41,121 bases of DNA from Eubacterium sp. CAG:180 (GTDB taxonomy: Bacteria; Bacillota; Clostridia; Oscillospirales; Acutalibacteraceae): positions 245,455 through 286,575 of the forward strand of contig HF993135.1 of the NCBI GenBank assembly GCA_000432435.1, read 5' to 3'. Positions 8,725 to 17,529 of the stretch are shown piece after piece. Positions within the stretch are counted from its first letter, which is position 1. Every line of letters starts with the position of its first letter. The translations under genes and the position numbers were made by a program. The notes below the pieces were generated by a model. The model was given only the letters and a program-made list of their open reading frames with translations. It searched no databases and was not told the DNA's origin.

Positions 8725-9916
8725 AACACTTGCCACAGTCGCTTTGATGATGATATCGGGGCTTCTTTTCGGCAGGCTGTGTAAATTCATAAAGCTCCCC
8801 AACGTAACCGGTTATCTTATAGCCGGGCTTGTTTTCGGCCCGTCGCTGTTTAACATCGTAGACCAAAATATGATAGACGAATTCGCAATAATATCAGATA
8901 TTGCGCTGTCGTTTATAGCATTTTCCGTCGGTTGCGATTTCAGCCTTGACTATTTTAAAAAGGTAGGCAGCGCACCCATAATAGTTGCTATTTTTGAAGC
9001 CATGGGTGCCGTAATACTTCTTACGGTAACGTTGATTATATGCAAGGTTGACTTAAAGCTGTCGATTTTGCTCGGTGCAATTGCCGCCGCAACAGCACCC
9101 GCCCAAACAATAATGGTAATAAATCAGTATAAGGCAAAGGGTCCCTTGACATCACTCCTTTTAAGCGTTGTCGCCCTTGACGATGCCGTGGCGCTTATAG
9201 GCTTCGGCTTTGCAAGCACAATAGTCACCGCCATGAACGGAAAAGGCGACAGGAGCCTCGTTCTCTCAATACTCGACCCGTTTTATCAAGTGCTGATTTC
9301 GGCAGTTATCGGCTTTGTTTTAGCTCTTGTGATGAAGGTTCTTCTGAAGTGGTTTAAAAAACACTCCAACCGTATTTGCGTTATACTCGGTATGGTGGCG
9401 CTTACATATTATCTCGCCACGTTGCTCAAGGGTTCAAGCCTGCTCGCATGTATGTGCCTCGGCGCAGTGCTTACAAACATAATCCACGATTCCGACGACG
9501 TTGTAAAAGTCTCGGAGGGCTTCACTCCGCCTATATACATGATGTTCTTTGTAATTTCGGGCGCTGGGTTCGACGTATCGGCACTTAAATCCATCGGCTT
9601 TATCGGAATAATCTATGTGGTGGTAAGAGTTATAGGTAAAATGCTCGGCTCATATGTCAGCGGAAAAATTACGCATCAGCCCGATAAAGTATGCAAATGG
9701 TTAGGCCCCACGCTGATGCCGCAGGCAGGTGTTGCGCTCGGTCTTATCGCCGTCGCCTCAAGCATGGTACCCGACTATGCTCCGCAGCTTCGCACGGTAA
9801 TACTCTGCTCGACGTTTATCTACTCCATCATAGGCCCGGGCGTTGCCAAATTCTCGCTTGTTAAAGCCGGCGAAATAGTTTTGCCCGACAAAAAGCAGAA
9901 AAAAGCCGGAGCATAA
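8714..9916 (+). CDS. Cation:proton antiporter, CPA2/Kef-type membrane domain
   Basis: A 400-residue, strongly hydrophobic protein with about 12 membrane helices. It opens with ISGLLFGRLCKFIKLPNVTGYLIAGLVFGP, the usual start of Kef/NhaS-type antiporters, shown here as one continuous family signature across residues 15-44. It contains APAQTIMVINQ and VALDDAVALIGF, where the paired acidic residues of the transport site are expected. It stops after the membrane domain and has no C-terminal RCK/TrkA-N domain. The two PII-like proteins encoded just upstream could fill that regulatory role. Transport of Na+ or K+ against H+ is expected from the family. Confidence 0.85.
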   Translation: MEIKTLATVALMMISGLLFGRLCKFIKLPNVTGYLIAGLVFGPSLFNIVDQNMIDEFAIISDIALSFIAFSVGCDFSLDYFKKVGSAPIIVAIFEAMGAVILLTVTLIICKVDLKLSILLGAIAAATAPAQTIMVINQYKAKGPLTSLLLSVVALDDAVALIGFGFASTIVTAMNGKGDRSLVLSILDPFYQVLISAVIGFVLALVMKVLLKWFKKHSNRICVILGMVALTYYLATLLKGSSLLACMCLGAVLTNIIHDSDDVVKVSEGFTPPIYMMFFVISGAGFDVSALKSIGFIGIIYVVVRVIGKMLGSYVSGKITHQPDKVCKWLGPTLMPQAGVALGLIAVASSMVPDYAPQLRTVILCSTFIYSIIGPGVAKFSLVKAGEIVLPDKKQKKAGA

Positions 9917-9944
9917 CAAAAGCCTGCATACATATGCAATTATT

Positions 9945-9978
9945 AAGCGTTCCTTGTTTTACGCAAGGGACGCTTTTC
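9945..9978 (+). terminator. Rho-independent terminator after the antiporter
   Basis: AAGCGTTCCTTG (9945-9956) pairs with CAAGGGACGCTT (9964-9975), with one G-U pair, and is followed by TTCTCGTT. It closes the PII-like/antiporter operon. Confidence 0.8.
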
Positions 9979-10026
9979 TCGTTATTTTATACAGATTTTG
10001 CAAATCTTTTTTTACTGCTTCAAACA

Positions 10027-10054
10027 TTGAAATACACCCCGAACGTGTTATAAT
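10027..10054 (+). promoter_or_regulatory. Promoter of the inositol operon
   Basis: TTGAAA (10027-10032) and a perfect TATAAT (10049-10054) with a 16-bp spacer, giving a leader of about 50 nt before iolJ. No iolR-type regulator gene is in the window. Confidence 0.7.
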
Positions 10055-10109
10055 TATACATATATTTTTAGTATGTTGTATATAATATCTCGAAAGGTAC
10101 GTGTTATTT

Positions 10110-10946
10110 TTGTCACTTGTTGCTATGAAAGAGCTGCTTGCGCGCGCCGAAGAAAAAGGTGTTGCCATAGGTGCCTTTTCCGTAGGCAATATGGAAATGG
10201 TAATGGGCGCCGTCAAGGCGGCGGAGGAACTTGAAACCCCCATTATTTTGCAAATAGCGGAGGTAAGACTTAAAAGTTCGCCTTTGGAATTGCTGGGACC
10301 GATGATGATTTCGGCGGCTGAAAATGCCAATGTCGATATTGCGGTGCACCTTGACCACGGATTAAATGTCGAAACGGTTGAACAGGCTCTTGATATAGGC
10401 TTTACGTCGGTAATGCTTGACGGCTCGCTTTTACCGCTTGAGGAAAATATTAAAACGGTAAAAGGCGTCGTTGAAACCGCAAAGGAATACGGCGCAACCG
10501 TTGAAGCCGAATTGGGAGTTGTCGGCGGAAACGAGGGCGAGGGCAAAAGCCACAAAATTCTTTGCACAAACCCCGATGACGCTAAACGCTTTTGTGATGA
10601 AACGGGAGTTGACGCACTTGCCGTGGCAATAGGCAATGCGCACGGAAATTATCCCGTACTTCCCGAGCTTCGCTTTGACGTGCTTGAGGAAATACATAAA
10701 AAAGTCAATACACCGCTTGTGCTTCACGGCGGTACGGGTATAAGCGACGAGCAGTTCCAGAGGGCGATTTCACTCGGTGTTCGCAAGATAAATATAGCAA
10801 CAGCTTCCTTTGACAGCTTGGCATCTTATGCAAAGACTTATTGTGATAGCAAGGAAAAAGCCAATTATTTTGAGCTCTCCGCCTGTGAGGTTGAGGGAGT
10901 TTATCAAAATGTTAAAAGACATATTAAAGTTTTCAATATGGAATAA
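10110..10946 (+). CDS. iolJ: Class II fructose-bisphosphate-type aldolase, probable IolJ (DKGP aldolase)
   Basis: A zinc-dependent class II aldolase of 278 residues. I chose TTG at 10110 because it gives the family N-terminus MSLVAMKELL and sits 12 nt after AAAGG; a GTG at 10101 is too close to that site. Metal and phosphate motifs are visible: VHLDHG, EAELGVVGG, GNAHGNY and LHGGTG. The general family cleaves fructose-1,6-bisphosphate or tagatose-bisphosphate. As the first gene of an iol operon, the likely reaction is 2-deoxy-5-keto-D-gluconate 6-phosphate to DHAP plus malonate semialdehyde. The assignment rests on context; a housekeeping Fba cannot be excluded. Confidence 0.75.
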   Translation: MSLVAMKELLARAEEKGVAIGAFSVGNMEMVMGAVKAAEELETPIILQIAEVRLKSSPLELLGPMMISAAENANVDIAVHLDHGLNVETVEQALDIGFTSVMLDGSLLPLEENIKTVKGVVETAKEYGATVEAELGVVGGNEGEGKSHKILCTNPDDAKRFCDETGVDALAVAIGNAHGNYPVLPELRFDVLEEIHKKVNTPLVLHGGTGISDEQFQRAISLGVRKINIATASFDSLASYAKTYCDSKEKANYFELSACEVEGVYQNVKRHIKVFNME

Positions 10947-10960
10947 TTAAGGAGACAATT

Positions 10961-11977
10961 ATGAAATACATAGAATTTGATTCTTCAAAAAAATATGACC
11001 TTATTCTTTTGGGCAGAATTGCGGTTGACTTGAATCCCGTCGATTATTACTGCCCTCTTAACGAAAGTACCACCTTTAAGAGATACCTCGGCGGCTCTCC
11101 CGCAAATATAGCGGTAGGACTTGCGAGACTCGGTAAAAAATGCGGATTTTTTGCCCGTGTTTCCGATGACCAGCTCGGCACATTCGTAACCGATTTCTTT
11201 GAGAAAGAGGGAATTGACACATCAAGAGTTAAGAGATGTGAAAACGGTGAGAAAATCGGCCTTACATTTACCGAAATTAAATCCGAAACCGAAAGCTCCA
11301 TAGTTATGTATCGCAACGATGCGGCCGACTTAAAATTGGAGGTTTCCGATATTGACGAGGAATACATCAAGCAGGGTAAGGCTCTTTTGATTTCAGGCAC
11401 CGCTCTTTGCGAAAGCCCGTCGAGAGAGGCGGCGCTCAAGGCTGTTATGCTTGCAAAGAGAAATTGTATTCCGATTATTTTTGATATTGACTACCGTGCA
11501 TATAATTGGAAAAACGACGACGAAATATCAATCTATTACTCCGCAGTTGCCCGTGAGGCTGATATTATTCTCGGCTCTCGTGAGGAATACGACCTTACCG
11601 AAAAGCTCATAAAGCAGGGTATGTCCGACGAGGAAACAGCTAAATATTGGCATTCGCAAAATGCTAAAATTGTGGTAATCAAGCACGGTAAGGAGGGCTC
11701 GACAGCTTATACAAATGACGGCGAAAGCTATAACATTAAGCCGTTCCCCGTTAAACTCCTTAAATCCTTCGGCGGCGGAGACGGTTACGCTTCCGCATTC
11801 CTTTATGGACTTTTTGAGGGCTATGATATAATCGACGCTCTCGAATTCGGCTCGGCTTCGGCGGCTATGCTTGTAGCTTCTCACGCTTGCTCACAGGATA
11901 TGCCCTCTGTCGAAGCGGTCAAGGACTTTATTAAGAAAGAAAAAGAAGAATACGGTGAAATGATTGCAAGGGTGTAA
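10961..11977 (+). CDS. iolC: 5-dehydro-2-deoxygluconokinase (PfkB family)
   Basis: A 338-residue PfkB-type sugar kinase. The N-terminal substrate region GGSPANIAVGLARLG (about 46-60) and the C-terminal ATP-site motif SFGGGDGYASAF, with catalytic base Asp274, are clear. The G-G-G-D form is a variant of the usual G-A-G-D. In the inositol pathway it phosphorylates 2-deoxy-5-keto-D-gluconate with ATP to the substrate of IolJ, encoded just upstream. It lies 14 nt after iolJ, with an AAGGAG site. IolB, D, E and G are encoded downstream, which makes the IolC assignment firm. Confidence 0.9.
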   Translation: MKYIEFDSSKKYDLILLGRIAVDLNPVDYYCPLNESTTFKRYLGGSPANIAVGLARLGKKCGFFARVSDDQLGTFVTDFFEKEGIDTSRVKRCENGEKIGLTFTEIKSETESSIVMYRNDAADLKLEVSDIDEEYIKQGKALLISGTALCESPSREAALKAVMLAKRNCIPIIFDIDYRAYNWKNDDEISIYYSAVAREADIILGSREEYDLTEKLIKQGMSDEETAKYWHSQNAKIVVIKHGKEGSTAYTNDGESYNIKPFPVKLLKSFGGGDGYASAFLYGLFEGYDIIDALEFGSASAAMLVASHACSQDMPSVEAVKDFIKKEKEEYGEMIARV

Positions 11978-12017
11978 ATCATTCCGCTCCCTTTTTTGAT
12001 TTGCAGGAAGGCTCAAG

Positions 12018-12707
12018 ATGAAAAAACTGTTCAAAAACAAGATTTTCAAAGGTGTTGTCGGAACGATTTTATGTGTTTGTATTTTGCTTTTTGCGGCAGT
12101 AATCGGCATTAACGCATATATGATTTCTTTTTCTAAAAAGAATTTTGTTACCGTAGACGAATTAAAAGCGGACAGCTATGATTGTATTTTGGTACTTGGT
12201 GCAGGGCTTTGGAGCGGCAAGCCGTCGCCTATGCTAAAGGAAAGACTTGATTTTTCTCTTGAAGCATACAATAAAGGTTGCAGCGACAGATTCCTTGTTT
12301 CGGGGGATCACGGCACGAAAAGCTATGACGAGGTAAACGCTATGAAGGATTACCTTGTTGAAAACGGTATTTCGGCTGATTGCGTGTATATTGACCATGC
12401 AGGTTTTTCAACCTATGAGTCAATGTATCGGGCAAGAGATGTTTTCAAGGTCCAAAAAGTGCTTATTGTAACGCAAAAATACCATCTTTACAGGGCTGTG
12501 TATGTTGCAAGGCAGCTTGGCATTGAGGCTTACGGTCTTGACAGGGAGGAGCTCAAATATCCCGTCAAAAATAACATAAGAGAAGCGGCGGCAAGGGTAA
12601 AGGATTTCTTTTATTGTATAGCTGAGCCCGAGCCCACCTATCTCGGTGAAGAAATACCGATAAAAACCGCAAGTGCTTCGCTTACGGATGATAAGGTAAA
12701 AGTTTAA
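12018..12707 (+). CDS. YdcF/SanA-like DUF218 membrane-anchored protein
   Basis: A 229-residue protein with one N-terminal membrane helix (about 11-30) and an extracytoplasmic DUF218 domain. The domain shows DCILVLGAGLW, a mid-region SGDHG with acidic residues, and VTQKYHLYRAVYVARQLGIEA, as in the SanA/YdcF group. The biochemical role of this family is uncertain; E. coli SanA affects envelope permeability. AGGAAGG precedes the ATG by 7 nt. It lies in the same direction between iolC and iolB with short gaps of 40 and 22 nt. It is not a known inositol gene. Confidence 0.8.
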   Translation: MKKLFKNKIFKGVVGTILCVCILLFAAVIGINAYMISFSKKNFVTVDELKADSYDCILVLGAGLWSGKPSPMLKERLDFSLEAYNKGCSDRFLVSGDHGTKSYDEVNAMKDYLVENGISADCVYIDHAGFSTYESMYRARDVFKVQKVLIVTQKYHLYRAVYVARQLGIEAYGLDREELKYPVKNNIREAAARVKDFFYCIAEPEPTYLGEEIPIKTASASLTDDKVKV

Positions 12708-12729
12708 TTTATATAAACGAGGGTAATGT

Positions 12730-13500
12730 ATGTACGAAAATCCTAAATTCAACCAAAACAATGAAAAAATCCTCTGCGAGAGAAACGGCAAAAACTCCGA
12801 TATGCTGATGGATATAAGAGTTAAAATTCTCAAAGCGGGCGAAACCATGACCTTTTGCGAAGCGGAAAATGAAACGGCTCTGCTTTTGATGGCGGGAGAT
12901 GTCGATTTTGTTTTTGACGAAAAAACCGAAAATGCAAAGAGACGTTCTCCGTTTCTTGACAAGGCAACGGCAATTCATTTTGCAAGGAATAACACAGTAA
13001 CGGTTAAGGCGAACGAGGAGTCGAGAATTGTAATTGAGCAAACTGATAACTCAAACGATTTCGGCGTTCATTATTATAAAGGCGAGGATATGACAGTTCA
13101 GCACTTCGGCGCAGACCAATGGGGCGGCACGGCCGACAGACAGGTGCTTACGGTGTTTGACTATGAAAATGCTCCGTATTCAAATCTTGTCTTGGGCGAG
13201 GTTTTCCACAAGCCCGGCTGCTGGACGAGCTATCCGCCGCATTATCATCCGCAGCCCGAGGTCTACTACTACGAATTTGATAAGCCGCAGGGCTTCGGCG
13301 TCGGCTTTAACGGAGACGATTGCTATAAGGTGGGTGACAAGGGCTGTCTTTGCATAACACCTATGCATACACATCAGCAGGCAGCGGCTCCCGGATATAA
13401 AATGTGCTATGTTTGGATGATAAGGCATCTTGACGGCGACCCGTGGAGAAAGACGAGAATAGACGCACCGGAGCACAAATGGCTTTTAGATGATAAATAA
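12730..13500 (+). CDS. iolB: 5-deoxy-glucuronate isomerase
   Basis: A 256-residue protein of the IolB bicupin family, slightly shorter than the usual 270. The metal-binding cupin motif is seen as PPHYHPQPEVYYYEF around residues 170-185, with a further histidine in MHTHQQAAAPG near 217. It converts 5-deoxy-D-glucuronate, the product of IolD, into 2-deoxy-5-keto-D-gluconate for IolC. It is followed by iolD after 12 nt. The start is ATG at 12730 with GAGGGTAA upstream. Confidence 0.93.
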   Translation: MYENPKFNQNNEKILCERNGKNSDMLMDIRVKILKAGETMTFCEAENETALLLMAGDVDFVFDEKTENAKRRSPFLDKATAIHFARNNTVTVKANEESRIVIEQTDNSNDFGVHYYKGEDMTVQHFGADQWGGTADRQVLTVFDYENAPYSNLVLGEVFHKPGCWTSYPPHYHPQPEVYYYEFDKPQGFGVGFNGDDCYKVGDKGCLCITPMHTHQQAAAPGYKMCYVWMIRHLDGDPWRKTRIDAPEHKWLLDDK

Positions 13501-13512
13501 GGAGATAAAACT

Positions 13513-15429
13513 ATGGCATATATGACTACCGCGCAGGCTCTCGTAAAATTCCTTGATAATCAATACGTTTCGTTTGACGGCAAGGAGACAAAATTCGTTG
13601 ACGGAATTTTTACGATATTCGGTCACGGAATAGTTTGCGGACTAGGCGAGGCACTTGACTCCGACAGAGGCGGACTCACGGTTTATCAAGGCAAAAACGA
13701 GCAGGGCATGGCACACGTTGCCACCGCATTTGCAAAACAGAATAATCGCAGAAAAATAATAGCCTGTTCTTCTTCCATAGGTCCCGGTGCCGCAAATATG
13801 ATAACTGCCGCCGCAACGGCTACGGTAAACCACATTCCGCTTTTGCTGTTTCCCGCAGATTCCTTTGCGTCACGCCAGCCGGACCCCGTGCTTCAGCAAT
13901 TTGAGCAGGTAAATTCGCTTGCCACAACAACAAATGACGCTTACAAGGCGGTCACAAGATATTGGGACAGAATTTCACGTCCGGAGCAGTTGATGTCTGC
14001 CATGATAAACGCAATGCGCGTTTTAACCGACACGGCAGAAACGGGCGCCGTATGCATTTCTCTTCCGCAAGACGTCGAGGGTGAAAGCTATGACTTCCCC
14101 GACGAATTTCTCGCAAAAAGAGTACATAAAATTACAAGAATCGTCCCCTCTCTCGACGAGGTTAACGATATAGCCGAAATTCTTTTAAACGCCGAAAAGC
14201 CGCTTGTTATCTGCGGCGGCGGAGTAAGATATTCCGAGGCGGGAGAAGCACTTGAGATGTTCTGCAAATCATTCGGCATTCCCTTTGCCGAAACACAGAG
14301 CGGCAAAACCGCCTGTCTCTCAAGCGACCCGCTGAACCTCGGCGGACTCGGAGTCACGGGTAATTCGGCAGGAAACGACATTGCAAAATGCGCCGACGTC
14401 ATTCTCGGCATAGGCACTCGTTTTTCCGACTTTACTACCGGTTCAAAGAGCCTTTTCAGAAGCGACGCAAAATTTATAACCATTAACACTTCCCGCTTTG
14501 ACGCGTACAAATTAGGTGCCGTAAAGCTCGTCGCGGACGCAAAGCTCGGAATAATCGCTCTCGGCAAGGCTTTGTCGTCTCACGAATACAGAACAAAATA
14601 CACCGATGAAATCGCAAAGGCAAAAAAGTGCTGGAACGATGAGATGGAACGCTTTGCAAAATACAGCTACAACGAAGGCTTCACCACACTTATAAAAGCT
14701 CAGTACGAACGCTCCGTTCCGGAGTTTGCAGAGAAGTTCGGCACAATAACGCAGGTGGCGGCAGTCGAAAAAATACGCGAGATCATTCCCCACGACGCGA
14801 TTTGCGTAGGCTCCGCAGGTTCTCTGCCGGGAGATCTCCAAAGGATGTGGACCTCGGACAGCAGATATTCCTACAACATGGAATACGGCTACTCCTGTAT
14901 GGGCTATGAAATCGCGGGCGCGTTGGGTTCAAAGCTTGCAGAGCCGCAAAAAGAGGTGTATGCGATGTGCGGCGACGGCAGCTATCTTATGCTGCACTCG
15001 GAGCTTGTCACATCAATCCAGGAGCATAAAAAAATAAACGTACTGCTGTTTGACAACAGCGGCTTCGGCTGTATAAACAATCTTGAAATGTCAAACGGAA
15101 TAGGCAATCTCGCAACGGAATTCCGCTTCCGTGACGAAAACGGAGATCTGCTCGGCGACCTTGTTCCGATTGATTTTGCAAAAAGCGCGGAAGGCTACGG
15201 AGTTAAAACGTACACGGCAAGAACTCTTGAACAGCTTGAAAATGCACTTCGTGACAGCCTTGATTCTAAGGTTTCGACGCTTATAGACATTAAGGTTTTG
15301 CCGAAAACCATGACAGACGGCTATGGCGCATGGTGGAATGTCGGCGTGGCGTCAACCTCCGACAACAAGGCGGTCAACGAGGCTTACAAAAATAAAAAAG
15401 AAAACGAAAGTAAAGCGAGGAAATATTGA
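13513..15429 (+). CDS. iolD: 3D-(3,5/4)-trihydroxycyclohexane-1,2-dione hydrolase (ThDP-dependent)
   Basis: A 638-residue thiamine-diphosphate enzyme that opens the ring of the trihydroxycyclohexanedione made by IolE, yielding 5-deoxy-glucuronate. The ThDP-activating glutamate is Glu63 in the KNEQGMAH motif. The C-terminal ThDP/Mg motif runs from GDGSYLM (about 487) to FDNSGFGCINN (about 515-525). The fold is that of acetolactate synthase, with a full central domain. It has GGAG before its ATG and lies tightly between iolB and iolE. Its cofactor is made by the thiamine operon about 5 kb downstream. Confidence 0.95.
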   Translation: MAYMTTAQALVKFLDNQYVSFDGKETKFVDGIFTIFGHGIVCGLGEALDSDRGGLTVYQGKNEQGMAHVATAFAKQNNRRKIIACSSSIGPGAANMITAAATATVNHIPLLLFPADSFASRQPDPVLQQFEQVNSLATTTNDAYKAVTRYWDRISRPEQLMSAMINAMRVLTDTAETGAVCISLPQDVEGESYDFPDEFLAKRVHKITRIVPSLDEVNDIAEILLNAEKPLVICGGGVRYSEAGEALEMFCKSFGIPFAETQSGKTACLSSDPLNLGGLGVTGNSAGNDIAKCADVILGIGTRFSDFTTGSKSLFRSDAKFITINTSRFDAYKLGAVKLVADAKLGIIALGKALSSHEYRTKYTDEIAKAKKCWNDEMERFAKYSYNEGFTTLIKAQYERSVPEFAEKFGTITQVAAVEKIREIIPHDAICVGSAGSLPGDLQRMWTSDSRYSYNMEYGYSCMGYEIAGALGSKLAEPQKEVYAMCGDGSYLMLHSELVTSIQEHKKINVLLFDNSGFGCINNLEMSNGIGNLATEFRFRDENGDLLGDLVPIDFAKSAEGYGVKTYTARTLEQLENALRDSLDSKVSTLIDIKVLPKTMTDGYGAWWNVGVASTSDNKAVNEAYKNKKENESKARKY

Positions 15430-15430
15430 T

Positions 15431-16327
15431 ATGCTTGATAAGAACAAAGTTAAATTAGGTATTGCACCTATCGCTTGGACAAATGATGATATGCCCGATT
15501 TAGGCTCGGAAAACACCTTTGAGCAGTGTATTTCCGAAATGGCTCTCGCCGGCTTTACCGGCTGCGAAGTCGGCAACAAGTATCCGCGAGACGACATACC
15601 CGCACTCAAAAAAGCTCTCTCGCTTCGCAATATGCAAATTTGCAATGCTTGGTTTTCTTCATTTCTTCTTACAAAACCGTATGATGAAGTAGAAAAAGAC
15701 TTTACAGACCACATTTCTTTTCTAAAGGAGATGGGCGCAAAGGTTGTCGGCATTTCGGAGCAGAGCTACTCTATACAGGGCACCGATAAGTCTGTTTTCA
15801 AAGACAAATACATAATGAACGACGACGAATGGGCTCGCCTTTGCGACGGCGTAAACCGTCTCGGCAAGGTCGCAAAGGATATGGGCATAGCCCTTACATA
15901 TCATCATCATATGGGCACAGTTGTTCAGACCGCCGCCGAAATAGACCGTCTTATGGAAAATACCGACCCCGAGCTTTTCAGCCTTTTATATGATTCGGGT
16001 CATCTTGCATACTGCGGCGAGGATTACATCGGCGTTTTGAAAAAATACGCAAACAGAGTAAAGCACGTACACTTAAAGGATATTCGCCCCGAGGTAATAG
16101 ATAAGGTTAAGAGGGAAAACCTCAGCTTCCTTGAAGGCGTGCGGCTCGGAACGTTCACGGTTCCCGGCGACGGCGCGATAGACTTCGGCCCGATATTCGA
16201 CATTCTTGCGGACAGCGGCTACGAGGGTTATGTTCTCGTAGAGGCGGAGCAGGACCCTGCCAAAGCAAACCCGTTTGAATACGCGCTCAAGGCAAGAAAA
16301 TACATTGCCGAAAAAGCCGGTCTTTAA
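15431..16327 (+). CDS. iolE: Myo-inosose-2 dehydratase
   Basis: A 298-residue TIM-barrel protein of the xylose-isomerase-like superfamily. It begins DKNKVKLGIAPIAWTNDD, as IolE proteins do, and carries metal-site segments TYHHHMGTVVQ, LLYDSGHLAYCG and KHVHLKDI. It dehydrates 2-keto-myo-inositol (inosose) to the diketone used by IolD. The start is ATG at 15431, one base after the iolD stop, with GCGAGG just upstream inside iolD. A longer frame opening at 15323 overlaps iolD and is not needed. Confidence 0.93.
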   Translation: MLDKNKVKLGIAPIAWTNDDMPDLGSENTFEQCISEMALAGFTGCEVGNKYPRDDIPALKKALSLRNMQICNAWFSSFLLTKPYDEVEKDFTDHISFLKEMGAKVVGISEQSYSIQGTDKSVFKDKYIMNDDEWARLCDGVNRLGKVAKDMGIALTYHHHMGTVVQTAAEIDRLMENTDPELFSLLYDSGHLAYCGEDYIGVLKKYANRVKHVHLKDIRPEVIDKVKRENLSFLEGVRLGTFTVPGDGAIDFGPIFDILADSGYEGYVLVEAEQDPAKANPFEYALKARKYIAEKAGL

Positions 16328-16345
16328 TTTAGCGGAGGTCAAGAA

Positions 16346-17500
16346 ATGAGTTTTCAATTTATTATGCCGAAACAAATTTTTTACGGTGAAAACGCCTTAT
16401 CGACCGCAGCAGAGCATATATGTGCCTTGGGCAAAAAAGCTCTTGTTGTTACCGACCCCATGATGGTAAAGCTCGGCAACACCGCAAAGATTACGGATAT
16501 ACTTGAAAAAGAAGGCACTCAGTACGCAATTTTTGACGGTGTCATAAGCGAGCCCACCGACAGGATTATCGAAGCGGGCTTAAAGGTGTGGAACGACGAA
16601 AAATGTGACTTCCTGATAGCCGTAGGCGGCGGCTCGCCGATAGATGCTATGAAGGCGATAGGTGCGGTTGCGACAAGCGGCTGCTCCGTCAACGATTTTC
16701 TCGGCAAGGTTATTACCGTCCCCACTCCGCCAATGGTAGCAATACCGACAACAAGCGGCACCGGCTCGGAGGCTACGCAGTTTACAATCATAACAAACAC
16801 GGAAAAGGACATAAAAATGCTCTTAAAGGGCGCAGTCCTTATGCCCGACCTTGCAATAGACGATCCGGCGTTTACCATGACCGCTCCGCCGTCCGTTACG
16901 GCCGCTACCGGACTTGACGCACTTTGCCACGCAAGCGAGGCGTACACATCAAGAAAAGCACAGCCAATGACGGACGATCTCGCTATCAGCGCGGTAAAAA
17001 GAATTTTCAAATATCTTCCCACGGCTTATCGCGAGCCCCAAAACATTGAGGCAAGAGAGCAAATGAGCCTTGCGGCTCTTGAAGCCGGTACGGCGTTCAA
17101 CAATGCTTCCGTTACCGTAATTCACGGTATGTCACGACCGATAGGCGCGCTGTTCCATGTGCCGCACGGAATAAGCAACGCCATGCTTATGGCGGAATGC
17201 TTCGACTACGTTTACGACGGCGCAGAAAAGCGCTTTGCCGATATGGCACGGGCAATAGGGAAAGCCGCAAGCGACGGTTCCGACTCCGCCGCAGCAAGGA
17301 AATTCGTTGATGCCTGCAAGGAGCTTTGCGACATCTGCGGCATACCGAGCGTATCGGGCTACGGAATCGACCTTGTAGATTTCCGCAAAGCGATGCCGAA
17401 AATGGCAGAGGATGCCTTCGCATCCGGCTCACCGTCTAATACGATAAAGGATATATCCGTTGAAGATATATTGAAGATTTACGACAGACTTTGTAAATAA
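16346..17500 (+). CDS. Iron-containing alcohol dehydrogenase within the inositol operon
   Basis: A 384-residue group III (iron-dependent) alcohol dehydrogenase. The nucleotide region has AVGGGSPIDAMKAIG (about 90-105) and TTSGTGSEATQF. Metal ligands are expected in GLDALCHASEAY (about 190-201) and FHVPHGISNAM (about 270). It lies 18 nt after iolE with GGAGG before its ATG. Classical inositol operons carry IolA, which oxidises malonate semialdehyde to acetyl-CoA; none is here. A plausible role is reduction of malonate semialdehyde to 3-hydroxypropionate, balancing NADH made by IolG. That is inference from context; the substrate is not encoded in visible motifs. Confidence 0.88.
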   Translation: MSFQFIMPKQIFYGENALSTAAEHICALGKKALVVTDPMMVKLGNTAKITDILEKEGTQYAIFDGVISEPTDRIIEAGLKVWNDEKCDFLIAVGGGSPIDAMKAIGAVATSGCSVNDFLGKVITVPTPPMVAIPTTSGTGSEATQFTIITNTEKDIKMLLKGAVLMPDLAIDDPAFTMTAPPSVTAATGLDALCHASEAYTSRKAQPMTDDLAISAVKRIFKYLPTAYREPQNIEAREQMSLAALEAGTAFNNASVTVIHGMSRPIGALFHVPHGISNAMLMAECFDYVYDGAEKRFADMARAIGKAASDGSDSAAARKFVDACKELCDICGIPSVSGYGIDLVDFRKAMPKMAEDAFASGSPSNTIKDISVEDILKIYDRLCK

Positions 17501-17529
17501 TTTTTCGGATACAAACAGTATAAATCTCG

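Noticed and set aside
15323..15430. Upstream extension of iolE
   Set aside because: It overlaps the end of iolD in another frame; the ATG at 15431 gives the conserved IolE N-terminus.
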